Source of the DNA: Firmicutes bacterium UBA5500
Lineage (GTDB): Bacteria; Bacillota; UBA994; UBA5500
Direction of reading: 5' to 3'
Assembly: GCA_002427055.1 (NCBI GenBank)
Contig: DIPA01000096.1
Coordinates: forward strand, 30,810-36,628
Length of the DNA stretch: 5,819 nucleotides
Within the stretch, counting starts at the first letter, position 1; every line of letters starts with the position of its first letter. Shown piece by piece: positions 1 through 5,419 of this stretch. The notes below the pieces were generated by a model that made no database searches, had not been told where the DNA came from, and saw nothing but the letters and a program-made list of their open reading frames with translations. The translations under genes and the position numbers were made by a program.

Positions 1-1
1 G

Positions 2-94
2 GCTTGGATTGGCATGTTTGCCGATCAAGCTACGCGAGCGGTGCTATTCGGAATTCGTTATTATGCGGGCAACTGGCAACATATCCAGGTCTAG
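2..94 (+). CDS. C-terminal end of an unrecognised protein, relative of the convergent gene (partial)
   Basis: Only the last 30 codons are in the window; the gene enters from the left and ends at a TAG. This frame was chosen because its residues, including the string ATRAVLFG, match the segment ATSAILFG near residues 137-144 of the convergent protein. Over 16 aligned positions about 7 are identical, and most of the rest are conservative changes (I/V, M/V, F/W, D/E). After this motif both proteins continue for a few tens of residues with an N and a W-Q pair, but this one stops at IQV and lacks the acidic tail of its neighbour. Function is unknown. Frame 1 stays open longer (to 156) but shows no such similarity and would read through the intergenic hairpin. 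The frame choice therefore rests on inferred homology with one short segment. Confidence 0.6.
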   Translation, partial: AWIGMFADQATRAVLFGIRYYAGNWQHIQV

Positions 95-124
95 AGCAGT
101 TTAGCTATATGAACAAAAGTGATG

Positions 125-153
125 AGGAGCTACCCCTAGTTGAGGTAGCTCCT
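125..153. terminator. Shared intrinsic terminator-like hairpin between convergent genes
   Basis: A perfect 10-bp inverted repeat, AGGAGCTACC (125-134) and GGTAGCTCCT (144-153), surrounds a 9-nt loop. It sits between two converging stop codons (94 on +, 164 on -), where a bidirectional terminator is expected. Read on the - strand it is followed by a short T-rich stretch (TTTTGTT, about 6 nt after the stem). Read on + the downstream sequence is only weakly T-rich. Termination therefore looks better for the - strand gene. The stem is seen directly; its activity is inferred. Confidence 0.65.
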
Positions 154-163
154 TGAGCTACAT

Positions 164-748
164 TCATTCTTCACATTCTAGGTTCTCCTCGTCTTCATCA
201 AATAGGTCGAGTTCATCGTCTTCGTAGGCATCCTCATAATCACACTTATGCTGCGCAAAGAGCTGCCAGGGCGGCCGGGTGTTGGCCTGATAGTTGTGAG
301 TATCACTTGGTATTTCTCCAAAGAGGATAGCGGATGTTGCATCCTCATTCCAAACGCCAACTGCCTGTTCACCGCCTGCAGTTATTAGTAACCAGCTGTA
401 TTTCTGCCACGAGTTTCCCGTATCGTTGATATTCTGTGGGTCAAAAGTCACATATAGCTCCCCTTGGCCAAAGAGTGGTACGTCGAAAGCACCGAGGAAG
501 ACTGGTTCTACATTTGCCCCAGCCAGCCAGGCTTGATAGGCGGTAAGGCTCGCTAATCCGTCAATGTATGGTCGTTCAGCATCTGGCACTGGTACCAGTT
601 GGCGTAAGTTACTAAAGGTGAATTTGAGTTCAGCTAGCTCATGCTTTAATGTTAAGAAGCCGGTTGCCTGCGCGGGTGCTTGACTGACGGACCGAAAAAA
701 GCGGCTGGCGACAGAGAATTCATCTAGTGCAAGTATGACATACTGCAC
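164..748 (-). CDS. Hypothetical protein with highly acidic C-terminal tail (194 aa)
   Basis: I do not recognise this family. The start is GTG at 748-746, with a strong Shine-Dalgarno (GGGAGGTG, 761-754) at normal spacing; the overlapping ATG at 750-748 is in a frame that stops within nine codons. There is no signal peptide or membrane segment, so the protein is probably cytoplasmic. Residues 1-165 look like a mixed, globular domain with many aromatic residues (F, W, Y). Residues 170-194 are almost a pure acidic tail, with 16 D/E among the last 26 residues plus two cysteines (C169, C192). Residues 128-144 (ending ATSAILFG) resemble the C-terminal part of the protein ending at 94 on the opposite strand, so the two are probably paralogues. 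It lies 140 bp downstream of the regulator gene on the same strand. No clear terminator separates them, so read-through is possible but unproven. Such acidic tails occur in binding or inhibitor proteins, but no function can be assigned. Confidence 0.8.
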   Translation of the reverse strand: MQYVILALDEFSVASRFFRSVSQAPAQATGFLTLKHELAELKFTFSNLRQLVPVPDAERPYIDGLASLTAYQAWLAGANVEPVFLGAFDVPLFGQGELYVTFDPQNINDTGNSWQKYSWLLITAGGEQAVGVWNEDATSAILFGEIPSDTHNYQANTRPPWQLFAQHKCDYEDAYEDDELDLFDEDEENLECEE

Positions 749-752
749 ATTC

Positions 753-763
753 CCACCTCCCTT
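753..763 (-). promoter_or_regulatory. Shine-Dalgarno fixing the GTG start of the acidic-tail protein
   Basis: Read on the - strand the sequence is AAGGGAGGTGG, ending four bases before the GTG at 748 and with the GGAGG core about eight bases away. This close match to the anti-Shine-Dalgarno supports the GTG start over later ATG codons. Confidence 0.8.
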
Positions 764-888
764 CTGTAGGCCCTTTAGCGCAAGACACTATGCTACTATT
801 ATGATTTATGCTTGGAACCCATCTAGCGTGCTTCTTTATTAGGGAGTATAGAAGAATGTATTACTTATGTGTATATCGAGGGGGCGCG

Positions 889-2499
889 CTAGGTTTTTCG
901 GGACCCCTTTTGAAGCTCTTGCATCATCTGGGTATAGACAAGTAGTTCTTTGCGAGAGGAGACATTAAGTTTCATGTATATGCGCTTGTTATGTGTCTTG
1001 ATCGTATTAATTGATAGATACAGAATGTCTGCAATCTCTCTTGCAGTGTTACCTTGCAAGTACAGATCAAAAACCGCCCTTTCAGCTGTGGAAAGGGTCG
1101 TAATGTTCTCCACAAAGCTCTCAAACATAGCTGTGTTATGAGCGGCGGAATCAACAGGTTTCTTCTTATCATCCATGTCTTGCTGCGTCAAGTGCTCCAT
1201 TAGGTCATCGATCTCTGGAATTCCCATTTTAGTATACTCTGCTGTACGCCTTAATTTGATTGCGTTTAGGGCTTTGGTAATTGGGCGCATGAATTTACGG
1301 CTCAACAGAATAGAAAGCGCAACACAGCCTGTGGCTAGGAAAAGAATTAGCCAGATAATTAGTCTGTTTTGCTTGGCAATATACGTGCTCATATCCGCCT
1401 TCGGCACGAGCAGGACGACTCGCCATTCCTGTTGTTCATAGGGGGAGTCGGCAGCATAGAGTCGAATGCTACTGTCAAGACCCAAATATGTTTCATCATT
1501 GCTACAGGTGTAGTGGCTTAGTTTACCTGTAGCACTCATTACTTGCATGTCGGCTTGAGGTATGACCTCACTGATCAAATGGTTGCCGGCAAACATTGCG
1601 TTTCTCATATGCAAAGCAGCGTTTTCGCTGGGAGCAAACATGCAGAAGATATGGCTTTGCGCCGAGTTGTCTGGGCTGTATTTCTGTTTGAAGAGCATTG
1701 AACTGAAGGAAAAACCGGCTACTCCCATCACCGTATGGTCAGAAGCGATGAGTGGGACACTGCACATCATCGCGCTGCTGTAGTTATCGAGTGTTAGCTT
1801 AGGGCACCAGTAGTACTGACGTGAGATAGGAAGCTCTGTTTGCATCGCCATTTTCACGGGCGTTATAAAAAAGTCAGCGTTGCTTACATCAAACTCCATT
1901 TTCCATTGTGGAAGAATAGTCATTTGATTACTTCTGCCGATTACTGCCGGTCCACGAAAATAGCGGATATCATAGTAAGTAGAGCTTACAGCGGTTGCTT
2001 CCATATTCCTTAAGAATAAGCCAGCTCTAGAGTATGCTGCTTTGTCAATGTGCGGATTCGCGGTAGCGTTAAGCACCAGGAATACGCCACTGCCTTTGGA
2101 ACTGTGTAGTCCGTTTAGCAGCTTGCTGAATTCTCGCGCTAAGATAGTGTTCACTAACTCAGGATGCCGATACAGATCTGATGGCTTTGTTCCATGCTCC
2201 AGCAAAGTCATCTCTATACTCTGAGATAATTGCTCTGCTAGAGCTACACTACTAACCGAAACATGAGCGAAGTCAGTGTAAACACCATCTCTTATATGAG
2301 TCAGTTCCTTTTGAAATAACGCCACAGTTTCTTCCATTTTGGCGTTAAAGACTCCGGTGAAAAAAAGGATCAGCAATAGGCCTAGGACGATGTTGATTAC
2401 AAAAACCATTAGCAGGCTAACTAGGCGTAATTCAAGGGATAGGCCATGCTGCCCTGTCTTGGTTAATTGAGCCCTGATGGTATCTAAGCGACTTAGCAT
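889..2499 (-). CDS. Membrane-tethered LuxR-family regulator with extracytoplasmic Cache-like sensor domain
   Basis: A 536-residue one-component transcriptional regulator anchored in the membrane. Domain order: short cytoplasmic N-terminus; membrane segment 1 at about 25-50; extracytoplasmic sensor at about 55-375; membrane segment 2 at about 379-399; a juxtamembrane HAMP-like linker at about 401-440; LuxR/GerE helix-turn-helix at about 466-522. The sensor is called Cache-like (probably double Cache) from its length and from the segment near 248-270, VPLIASDHTVMGVAGF, which fits the usual end of a Cache fold. The HTH shows the family landmarks: LSTAE, G483, EIA 488-490, S496, TIK 499-501, H503, KL 510-511 and R516. 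There is no kinase or receiver domain, so signalling must pass directly from sensor to DNA-binding domain. The ATG at 2499 has a modest Shine-Dalgarno (TAGGTG, 2510-2505), and an in-frame stop lies just upstream. The gene is 40 bp downstream of the solute-binding lipoprotein gene, probably in one operon with it. Ligand and targets are unknown; autoregulation of the pair is plausible. Confidence 0.88.
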   Translation of the reverse strand: MLSRLDTIRAQLTKTGQHGLSLELRLVSLLMVFVINIVLGLLLILFFTGVFNAKMEETVALFQKELTHIRDGVYTDFAHVSVSSVALAEQLSQSIEMTLLEHGTKPSDLYRHPELVNTILAREFSKLLNGLHSSKGSGVFLVLNATANPHIDKAAYSRAGLFLRNMEATAVSSTYYDIRYFRGPAVIGRSNQMTILPQWKMEFDVSNADFFITPVKMAMQTELPISRQYYWCPKLTLDNYSSAMMCSVPLIASDHTVMGVAGFSFSSMLFKQKYSPDNSAQSHIFCMFAPSENAALHMRNAMFAGNHLISEVIPQADMQVMSATGKLSHYTCSNDETYLGLDSSIRLYAADSPYEQQEWRVVLLVPKADMSTYIAKQNRLIIWLILFLATGCVALSILLSRKFMRPITKALNAIKLRRTAEYTKMGIPEIDDLMEHLTQQDMDDKKKPVDSAAHNTAMFESFVENITTLSTAERAVFDLYLQGNTAREIADILYLSINTIKTHNKRIYMKLNVSSRKELLVYTQMMQELQKGSRKT

Positions 2500-2519
2500 A
2501 ATTACACCTACCGATATTT

Positions 2520-2549
2520 AACTCCTTAACATGTCATACTCAAGGAGCT
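2520..2549 (-). promoter_or_regulatory. Intercistronic hairpin over the stop codon of the solute-binding protein gene
   Basis: On the - strand, AGCTCCTTGA (2549-2540, containing the TGA stop) can pair with TTAAGGAGTT (2529-2520). This makes a 10-bp stem with two G-U pairs and a 10-nt loop. No T-run follows, so it does not look like a full terminator. Stems in this position after a binding-protein gene can stabilise the upstream message and lower downstream expression; that role is inferred here. The AAGGAG inside the right arm is about 22 nt from the next ATG, too far to act as its ribosome binding site. Confidence 0.4.
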
Positions 2550-3862
2550 ACTCTTAGTGATTTTATGTACTCAAGGCGGGCGCTACGTGCGGAGGCCTTA
2601 AATAAGTCGGTATATTGACTACTAAGGCCATCCAGAGCGTCAAAAACTGGCATAACGAGAAACTCGTATTGCTTGTGCATAGCTACAGCAACTTGCAGTA
2701 GCTTCTTGACCTTTGTATTGGCAACAGATTTTGCTTCGCTTCCCATCATAGTCTCAAAGGCAGAGTTGGTTACAGGTAGATAGCCTGTTTCTGAGACAAA
2801 CTGCATGTTTTGCCTAGCAGTTGTAAACCATTTGAGGAATACGGCTGCTGCATATTCTTTTCTCTCGTCGGATTTTGTTACTGCCATACCCGCTCCGCGC
2901 TGGATCGCAATCTGCTTGCCCTCTTCGAATACCGGATACGGCAACACGTTATATTCCACTTGCTCGGTGATGTTGTTCTCATAGGTTACGGTATCACCAT
3001 AGAACAGAATGCCGGCTGTAGAACCGATTGAGCAGATGATGTCTCCTGTCTTGGAAAGGTCGGAAGAGTAGCCATCATAGATGGCATAGCCGCCTTTAAC
3101 TGCAGTGTCAAACAAGTTGTTATGTACATAGCCAAACGCATCGCCGGTGGTTACTAGCTGCTCGTTTTCAATAAAGGAACTACCTAGTTGCTTCATCCCT
3201 ATTTGCATGAAGTTGAAGATTGAGTCGATAGCATAAAACGCTTTACCATCATTAGGTATGGTTGGCGTCTGTGCATCAGTCCACTCATAGTAGAGCTCCG
3301 CCGTCCTTGCAATTCCTTCAAAGGTAGCTAGGTCGGCAACAGCCACTTCGGTAGCCTCAGCAAAGCGATCAAACAGTGTTTGATTGATGAACAAGACTTC
3401 AGTTGATTTGGCGATCGGAAACACGTAGAGCTTGTCGTCAACCTTTCCTTCGTCGACAAACGAAGCTACATATTGAAAGAGCTCCTTTTTGCTGAAATAA
3501 TCGTTTAGATCAACAAGCAAATCTTTTTCAGCTAAGGTTATTGCTACTTTCGGATAGCATGTAGTGATATCGGGGAGCTCGGGCGCACCTGGATCCCCTT
3601 GGGCCGCCATTAGTAGTTTCTTCTGGAGTACTGAAGAACTGTTGATTGAGGTAATGTTAATAATGATACCTTTTTCCTTGCCAATAGTGCCATTAAAAGT
3701 ATCTACTAGGCTATCCATTGTAGTTTGCATAATGCCACCATAGTTATGCCATAGCGTTAAAGTTACTGGGTTCTTTGGGTCAAGCCCTCCTTCATTGCTA
3801 CAGCCCGCAAACAAGCTACACATTGTAGTAATCATCAGGAGAAAAGCAAAAAACCGCCTCAT
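2540..3862 (-). CDS. ABC-type extracellular solute-binding lipoprotein (family 1, sugar-binding type)
   Basis: A 440-residue substrate-binding protein resembling the family 1 (UgpB/MalE-like, SBP_bac_1) group. It would bind a small solute, often a sugar or glycerol-phosphate, outside the membrane. The N-terminus is a lipoprotein signal: MRRFF, a hydrophobic core, then the lipobox LFAGC with C21 as the lipidated residue. The mature part starts with a Ser/Gly/Asn linker and the opening strand VTLTLWHNYGG (33-43), typical of the family. The segments YVFPIAKSTEVLFIN (146-160), GAGMAV (323-328) and AAVFLKWFTT (339-348) also match its usual landmarks. The ATG at 3862 is preferred because GGAGGGG (3873-3867) lies just before it and it begins a proper signal peptide; the GTG at 3907 would add 15 charged residues and has no ribosome site. 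No permease or ATPase gene is in the window. The next gene downstream is the Cache-LuxR regulator, which suggests a sensory role or sharing of a transporter coded elsewhere. The actual ligand cannot be told from sequence. Confidence 0.9.
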   Translation of the reverse strand: MRRFFAFLLMITTMCSLFAGCSNEGGLDPKNPVTLTLWHNYGGIMQTTMDSLVDTFNGTIGKEKGIIINITSINSSSVLQKKLLMAAQGDPGAPELPDITTCYPKVAITLAEKDLLVDLNDYFSKKELFQYVASFVDEGKVDDKLYVFPIAKSTEVLFINQTLFDRFAEATEVAVADLATFEGIARTAELYYEWTDAQTPTIPNDGKAFYAIDSIFNFMQIGMKQLGSSFIENEQLVTTGDAFGYVHNNLFDTAVKGGYAIYDGYSSDLSKTGDIICSIGSTAGILFYGDTVTYENNITEQVEYNVLPYPVFEEGKQIAIQRGAGMAVTKSDERKEYAAAVFLKWFTTARQNMQFVSETGYLPVTNSAFETMMGSEAKSVANTKVKKLLQVAVAMHKQYEFLVMPVFDALDGLSSQYTDLFKASARSARLEYIKSLRVAP

Positions 3863-3866
3863 TCTG

Positions 3867-3873
3867 CCCCTCC
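3867..3873 (-). promoter_or_regulatory. Ribosome binding site deciding the start of the solute-binding protein
   Basis: On the - strand GGAGGGG ends four bases before the ATG at 3862, with GGAGG six bases away. It settles the choice between this ATG and the upstream in-frame GTG at 3907. Confidence 0.85.
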
Positions 3874-3922
3874 AATCGTAGTGAAGAGTCCCGCCTCTAA
3901 GAATCACCCTGTATTTGGCTAC

Positions 3923-3947
3923 AAAATCACCCCTAGGGTGATTTTTT
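3923..3947. terminator. Terminator-like hairpin in the leader of the solute-binding protein gene
   Basis: AAAATCACCC (3923-3932) and GGGTGATTTT (3936-3945) form a perfect 10-bp stem with a 3-nt loop. On the + strand the T-run extends to TTTTTT (3942-3947); on the - strand the stem ends in TTTT followed by GTAG. No + strand gene precedes it within the window. On the - strand it lies about 60 bp before the solute-binding protein start, downstream of a possible TATAAT box. It may therefore be an attenuator, an insulator between divergent units, or a block to antisense transcription. A third arm, GGGTGATT on the - strand (3909-3902), could replace the proximal arm. Confidence 0.55.
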
Positions 3948-3981
3948 ATTATGGCGATGGTTCATACAATAACCGCAAGGG

Positions 3982-4008
3982 AAGCATTGTGCTTGTTATG
4001 CAATGCTT
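3982..4008. repeat. Perfect 8-bp inverted repeat, possible operator
   Basis: AAGCATTG (3982-3989) and CAATGCTT (4001-4008) are perfect inverted copies separated by 11 bp. The repeat lies just downstream of a left-facing TATAAT box, where a repressor site or a leader stem would sit. An 8-bp inverted repeat with a spacer this short is expected about once by chance in a window of this size, so its position is the main argument for it. Confidence 0.35.
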
Positions 4009-4022
4009 ATTTACCCATAGTA

Positions 4023-4028
4023 ATTATA
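4023..4028 (-). promoter_or_regulatory. Candidate -10 box for the solute-binding protein/regulator operon
   Basis: A perfect TATAAT is read on the - strand at 4028-4023. The best -35 at 17 bp spacing is poor (TTTCTA), and there is no TG extension. If used, transcription would start near 4016 and give a leader of about 150 nt containing both the inverted repeat and the terminator-like hairpin. A weak -35 would fit a promoter that needs an activator. Such boxes occur by chance in AT-rich DNA. Confidence 0.35.
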
Positions 4029-4253
4029 TACGCAAAATTGTGATATAGAAAGAAATTTGTTCTGCAAGCTGCATCATTTTTCAGTAGGTAGATGGCAGCG
4101 AGAGCTTAATGACGGACTAATTGTAGCGAGTAACAGTTAGGGGGTGCGATTAACCTCAGGATAAGGGATTTGAGGGCCCGGGGCCGTTGGGAGTAGGTCA
4201 ACTATCGAAGCAAGTGCTTGGCTGACTAATGGTCACCTAAGTAGGAATCTAAC

Positions 4254-4262
4254 GAGGAGGTG
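4254..4262 (+). promoter_or_regulatory. Strong Shine-Dalgarno supporting a TTG start
   Basis: GAGGAGGTG ends five bases before the TTG at 4268, with AGGAGG seven bases away. It is a near-perfect match to the 16S anti-Shine-Dalgarno and makes the rare TTG start credible, because the signal peptide begins right there. Confidence 0.85.
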
Positions 4263-4267
4263 TCTTT

Positions 4268-5122
4268 TTGAAGCAGACGCTAGCCGTATTACTTCTTGCT
4301 CTATGTGTCGTTTTGGTAATCAGCGGTTGTGGGGGCAAAAGTTTGCCACAGAACAGTAACGGCGATGAGCCTAACCAGCCGTCTAAAAGCACGGGAAAAG
4401 TAGACCAGCAGCAGTCTACTACTAACCTAAAGACGATCAGTGATTTCTTTGAGGCCTGGGATGAGCTTTTCAGTTCTACTGAGACTGCTATCAACAGTTA
4501 TGATGATCCCTTTTTTGGGCTAGAGTTGCTTGTTCCTTCTACCGAGCTTTCTATAGACATACAGTATGAGATCTTGAATCTACAGAACGAGAACGGTAGC
4601 TTTAAAGGCAAGTTGCCTCTATCGGGTTTTCCTGCCTTCATTGAGAAAGACGGTGCTAAACTGACCTTTGGCTACGAGTACGTGCGAGAAGAGGATGGCT
4701 GGGCTCCGTCTATGAAGGCTGGTGATGTGCTGGTCGAAAACGGTAGCTGCGATCTAGCCAAAGAGGTCTATCGGACAGAGACAGTTACCAAACGCGACGA
4801 CAAGATGGTCGATCACACGTATATGGAGTTCAAACGTATCAAAGGTGGAGCTATGCTGTGTTTGAGAATATACGGTTCCAGCAAAAACGCTGCGACAGAC
4901 GAGGAAAGAATGGCTAATACTTGCACGTTCATCAAGGCTGGTAAAGGTTCACTCGATTTTGTGCTCGCCGAAGCTCAAATTGGGCCAGCCTTTGAGGAAC
5001 TCTCTATCATAAACAAGAGCGACCTAACCAAAGAAGCAGCGATAGAGATGTTAGAAGCTGCTGGCTATGTCATTGAAACGACTGGCAGCGTCATTGATGG
5101 AGTCCTAGTGGTTGATCCATGA
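4268..5122 (+). CDS. Lipoprotein of unknown function (284 aa)
   Basis: A secreted, membrane-anchored lipoprotein that I cannot place in a known family. It starts at TTG, chosen for the strong ribosome site just upstream and the immediate signal peptide: MKQ, a Leu/Val-rich core, then the lipobox VISGC with C21. Residues 22-55 form a polar linker rich in N, Q, S, G and P, common between a lipid anchor and a folded domain. The rest (about 56-284) is a mixed globular domain with no repeats or further membrane segments. Two parts stand out: a charged central region (about 125-200, including VREEDGWAPSMKAGDV) and a C-terminal part where the helical stretch TKEAAIEMLEAAGYVIE leads into a short beta-like end. 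Three cysteines follow the lipid cysteine (C161, C198, C219). It is divergent from the solute-binding operon and closed by its own terminators, so it appears monocistronic. It could be a cell-envelope or ligand-binding accessory, but nothing in the sequence proves that. Confidence 0.85.
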   Translation: MKQTLAVLLLALCVVLVISGCGGKSLPQNSNGDEPNQPSKSTGKVDQQQSTTNLKTISDFFEAWDELFSSTETAINSYDDPFFGLELLVPSTELSIDIQYEILNLQNENGSFKGKLPLSGFPAFIEKDGAKLTFGYEYVREEDGWAPSMKAGDVLVENGSCDLAKEVYRTETVTKRDDKMVDHTYMEFKRIKGGAMLCLRIYGSSKNAATDEERMANTCTFIKAGKGSLDFVLAEAQIGPAFEELSIINKSDLTKEAAIEMLEAAGYVIETTGSVIDGVLVVDP

Positions 5123-5207
5123 AGCTACGGAGCAAATCCTGGCAGGGGGGCAACGAAGGTAGTCTCTAGAACCACCTAAGCGCATAGTCTAGCGTGGATA
5201 GATGGTC

Positions 5208-5232
5208 AAAGGCAGCCCAGCGGCTGCCTTTT
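5208..5232 (+). terminator. Intrinsic terminator after the unknown lipoprotein gene
   Basis: AAAGGCAGCC (5208-5217) and GGCTGCCTTT (5222-5231) form a perfect 10-bp stem with a 4-nt loop (CAGC), running into TTTT at 5229-5232. It lies 86 bp after the stop codon of the lipoprotein gene. The same stem sequence recurs after the next gene at the window end. Confidence 0.85.
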
Positions 5233-5268
5233 CTATAACTAGAATCTACAATAGTTTTTTCGCTGAAG

Positions 5269-5294
5269 AATCACCCTCGGGGTGATTACTTTTT
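5269..5294 (+). terminator. Second, tandem terminator hairpin
   Basis: AATCACCC (5269-5276) and GGGTGATT (5280-5287) form an 8-bp stem with a TCG loop, followed by ACTTTTTG. The T-run on the + side points to termination of rightward transcription. It may back up the terminator about 40 bp upstream, or insulate the next gene. The stem matches the core of the hairpin at 3923-3947. Confidence 0.7.
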
Positions 5295-5419
5295 GTGCAA
5301 ATAATGCATAGAATTCAATTAGCGAGCGCGGTCAAGTATGAAAAGCAGGGTGGTGAGTGAGCAGCAGAACTAACAATCTTTATGGCGTTGAGGATTCTTA
5401 AGAAAGGAGGTTTTGAACA

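Larger units (their letters stand above)
3948..4253. other. Divergent intergenic region with no recognised gene
   Basis: This is most of the 405-bp gap between the solute-binding protein gene and the divergent lipoprotein gene. The left half (to about 4080) is AT-rich and holds a TATAAT box facing left and an 8-bp inverted repeat (3982-3989 with 4001-4008). A weak + strand promoter candidate is TTGTTA (3993-3998), 17 bp, then CATAGT (4016-4021). The right half is GC-richer, with a run of G and C around 4172-4195 and short stems such as CCTCA/TGAGG. It would form the roughly 240-nt leader of the + strand lipoprotein. I could not match it to a known riboswitch. The longest open stretch on + starting with ATG (3951-4043, 30 codons) has no ribosome site. 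Confidence 0.5.

Noticed and set aside
1..156. Frame 1 on the + strand at the left edge, open for 51 codons
   Set aside because: Longer than the chosen frame, but it is compositionally odd, runs through the intergenic hairpin and shows no similarity to the convergent protein, whereas frame 2 does.
145..157. 13-mer GTAGCTCCTTGAG also found inverted at 2539-2551
   Set aside because: A match of this length between two sites in a window this size is expected by chance with odds near one half; each copy is explained by its own hairpin or coding sequence.
765..888. Search for a promoter of the acidic-tail gene (CATAAT and similar boxes on the - strand)
   Set aside because: A -10-like CATAAT is present but no -35 match sits at 16-18 bp, so it is not supported as a promoter.
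3863..3907. Upstream GTG start giving a 455-residue solute-binding protein
   Set aside because: No ribosome binding site precedes it and it would put 15 polar residues before a proper lipoprotein signal peptide; the ATG at 3862 has GGAGGGG at good spacing.
3951..4043. 30-codon ATG frame in the divergent intergenic region
   Set aside because: No Shine-Dalgarno at a suitable distance, and no recognisable product features.
4249..4494. 81-codon open frame antisense to the start of the unknown lipoprotein
   Set aside because: Covers the strong ribosome site and signal peptide of the + strand gene, and has no ribosome site of its own that I could see.
5295..5400. Search for a promoter before the Tic20-like gene
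   Set aside because: TTGTGC with a 17-bp spacer leads only to CAATTA, too weak to report as a site.
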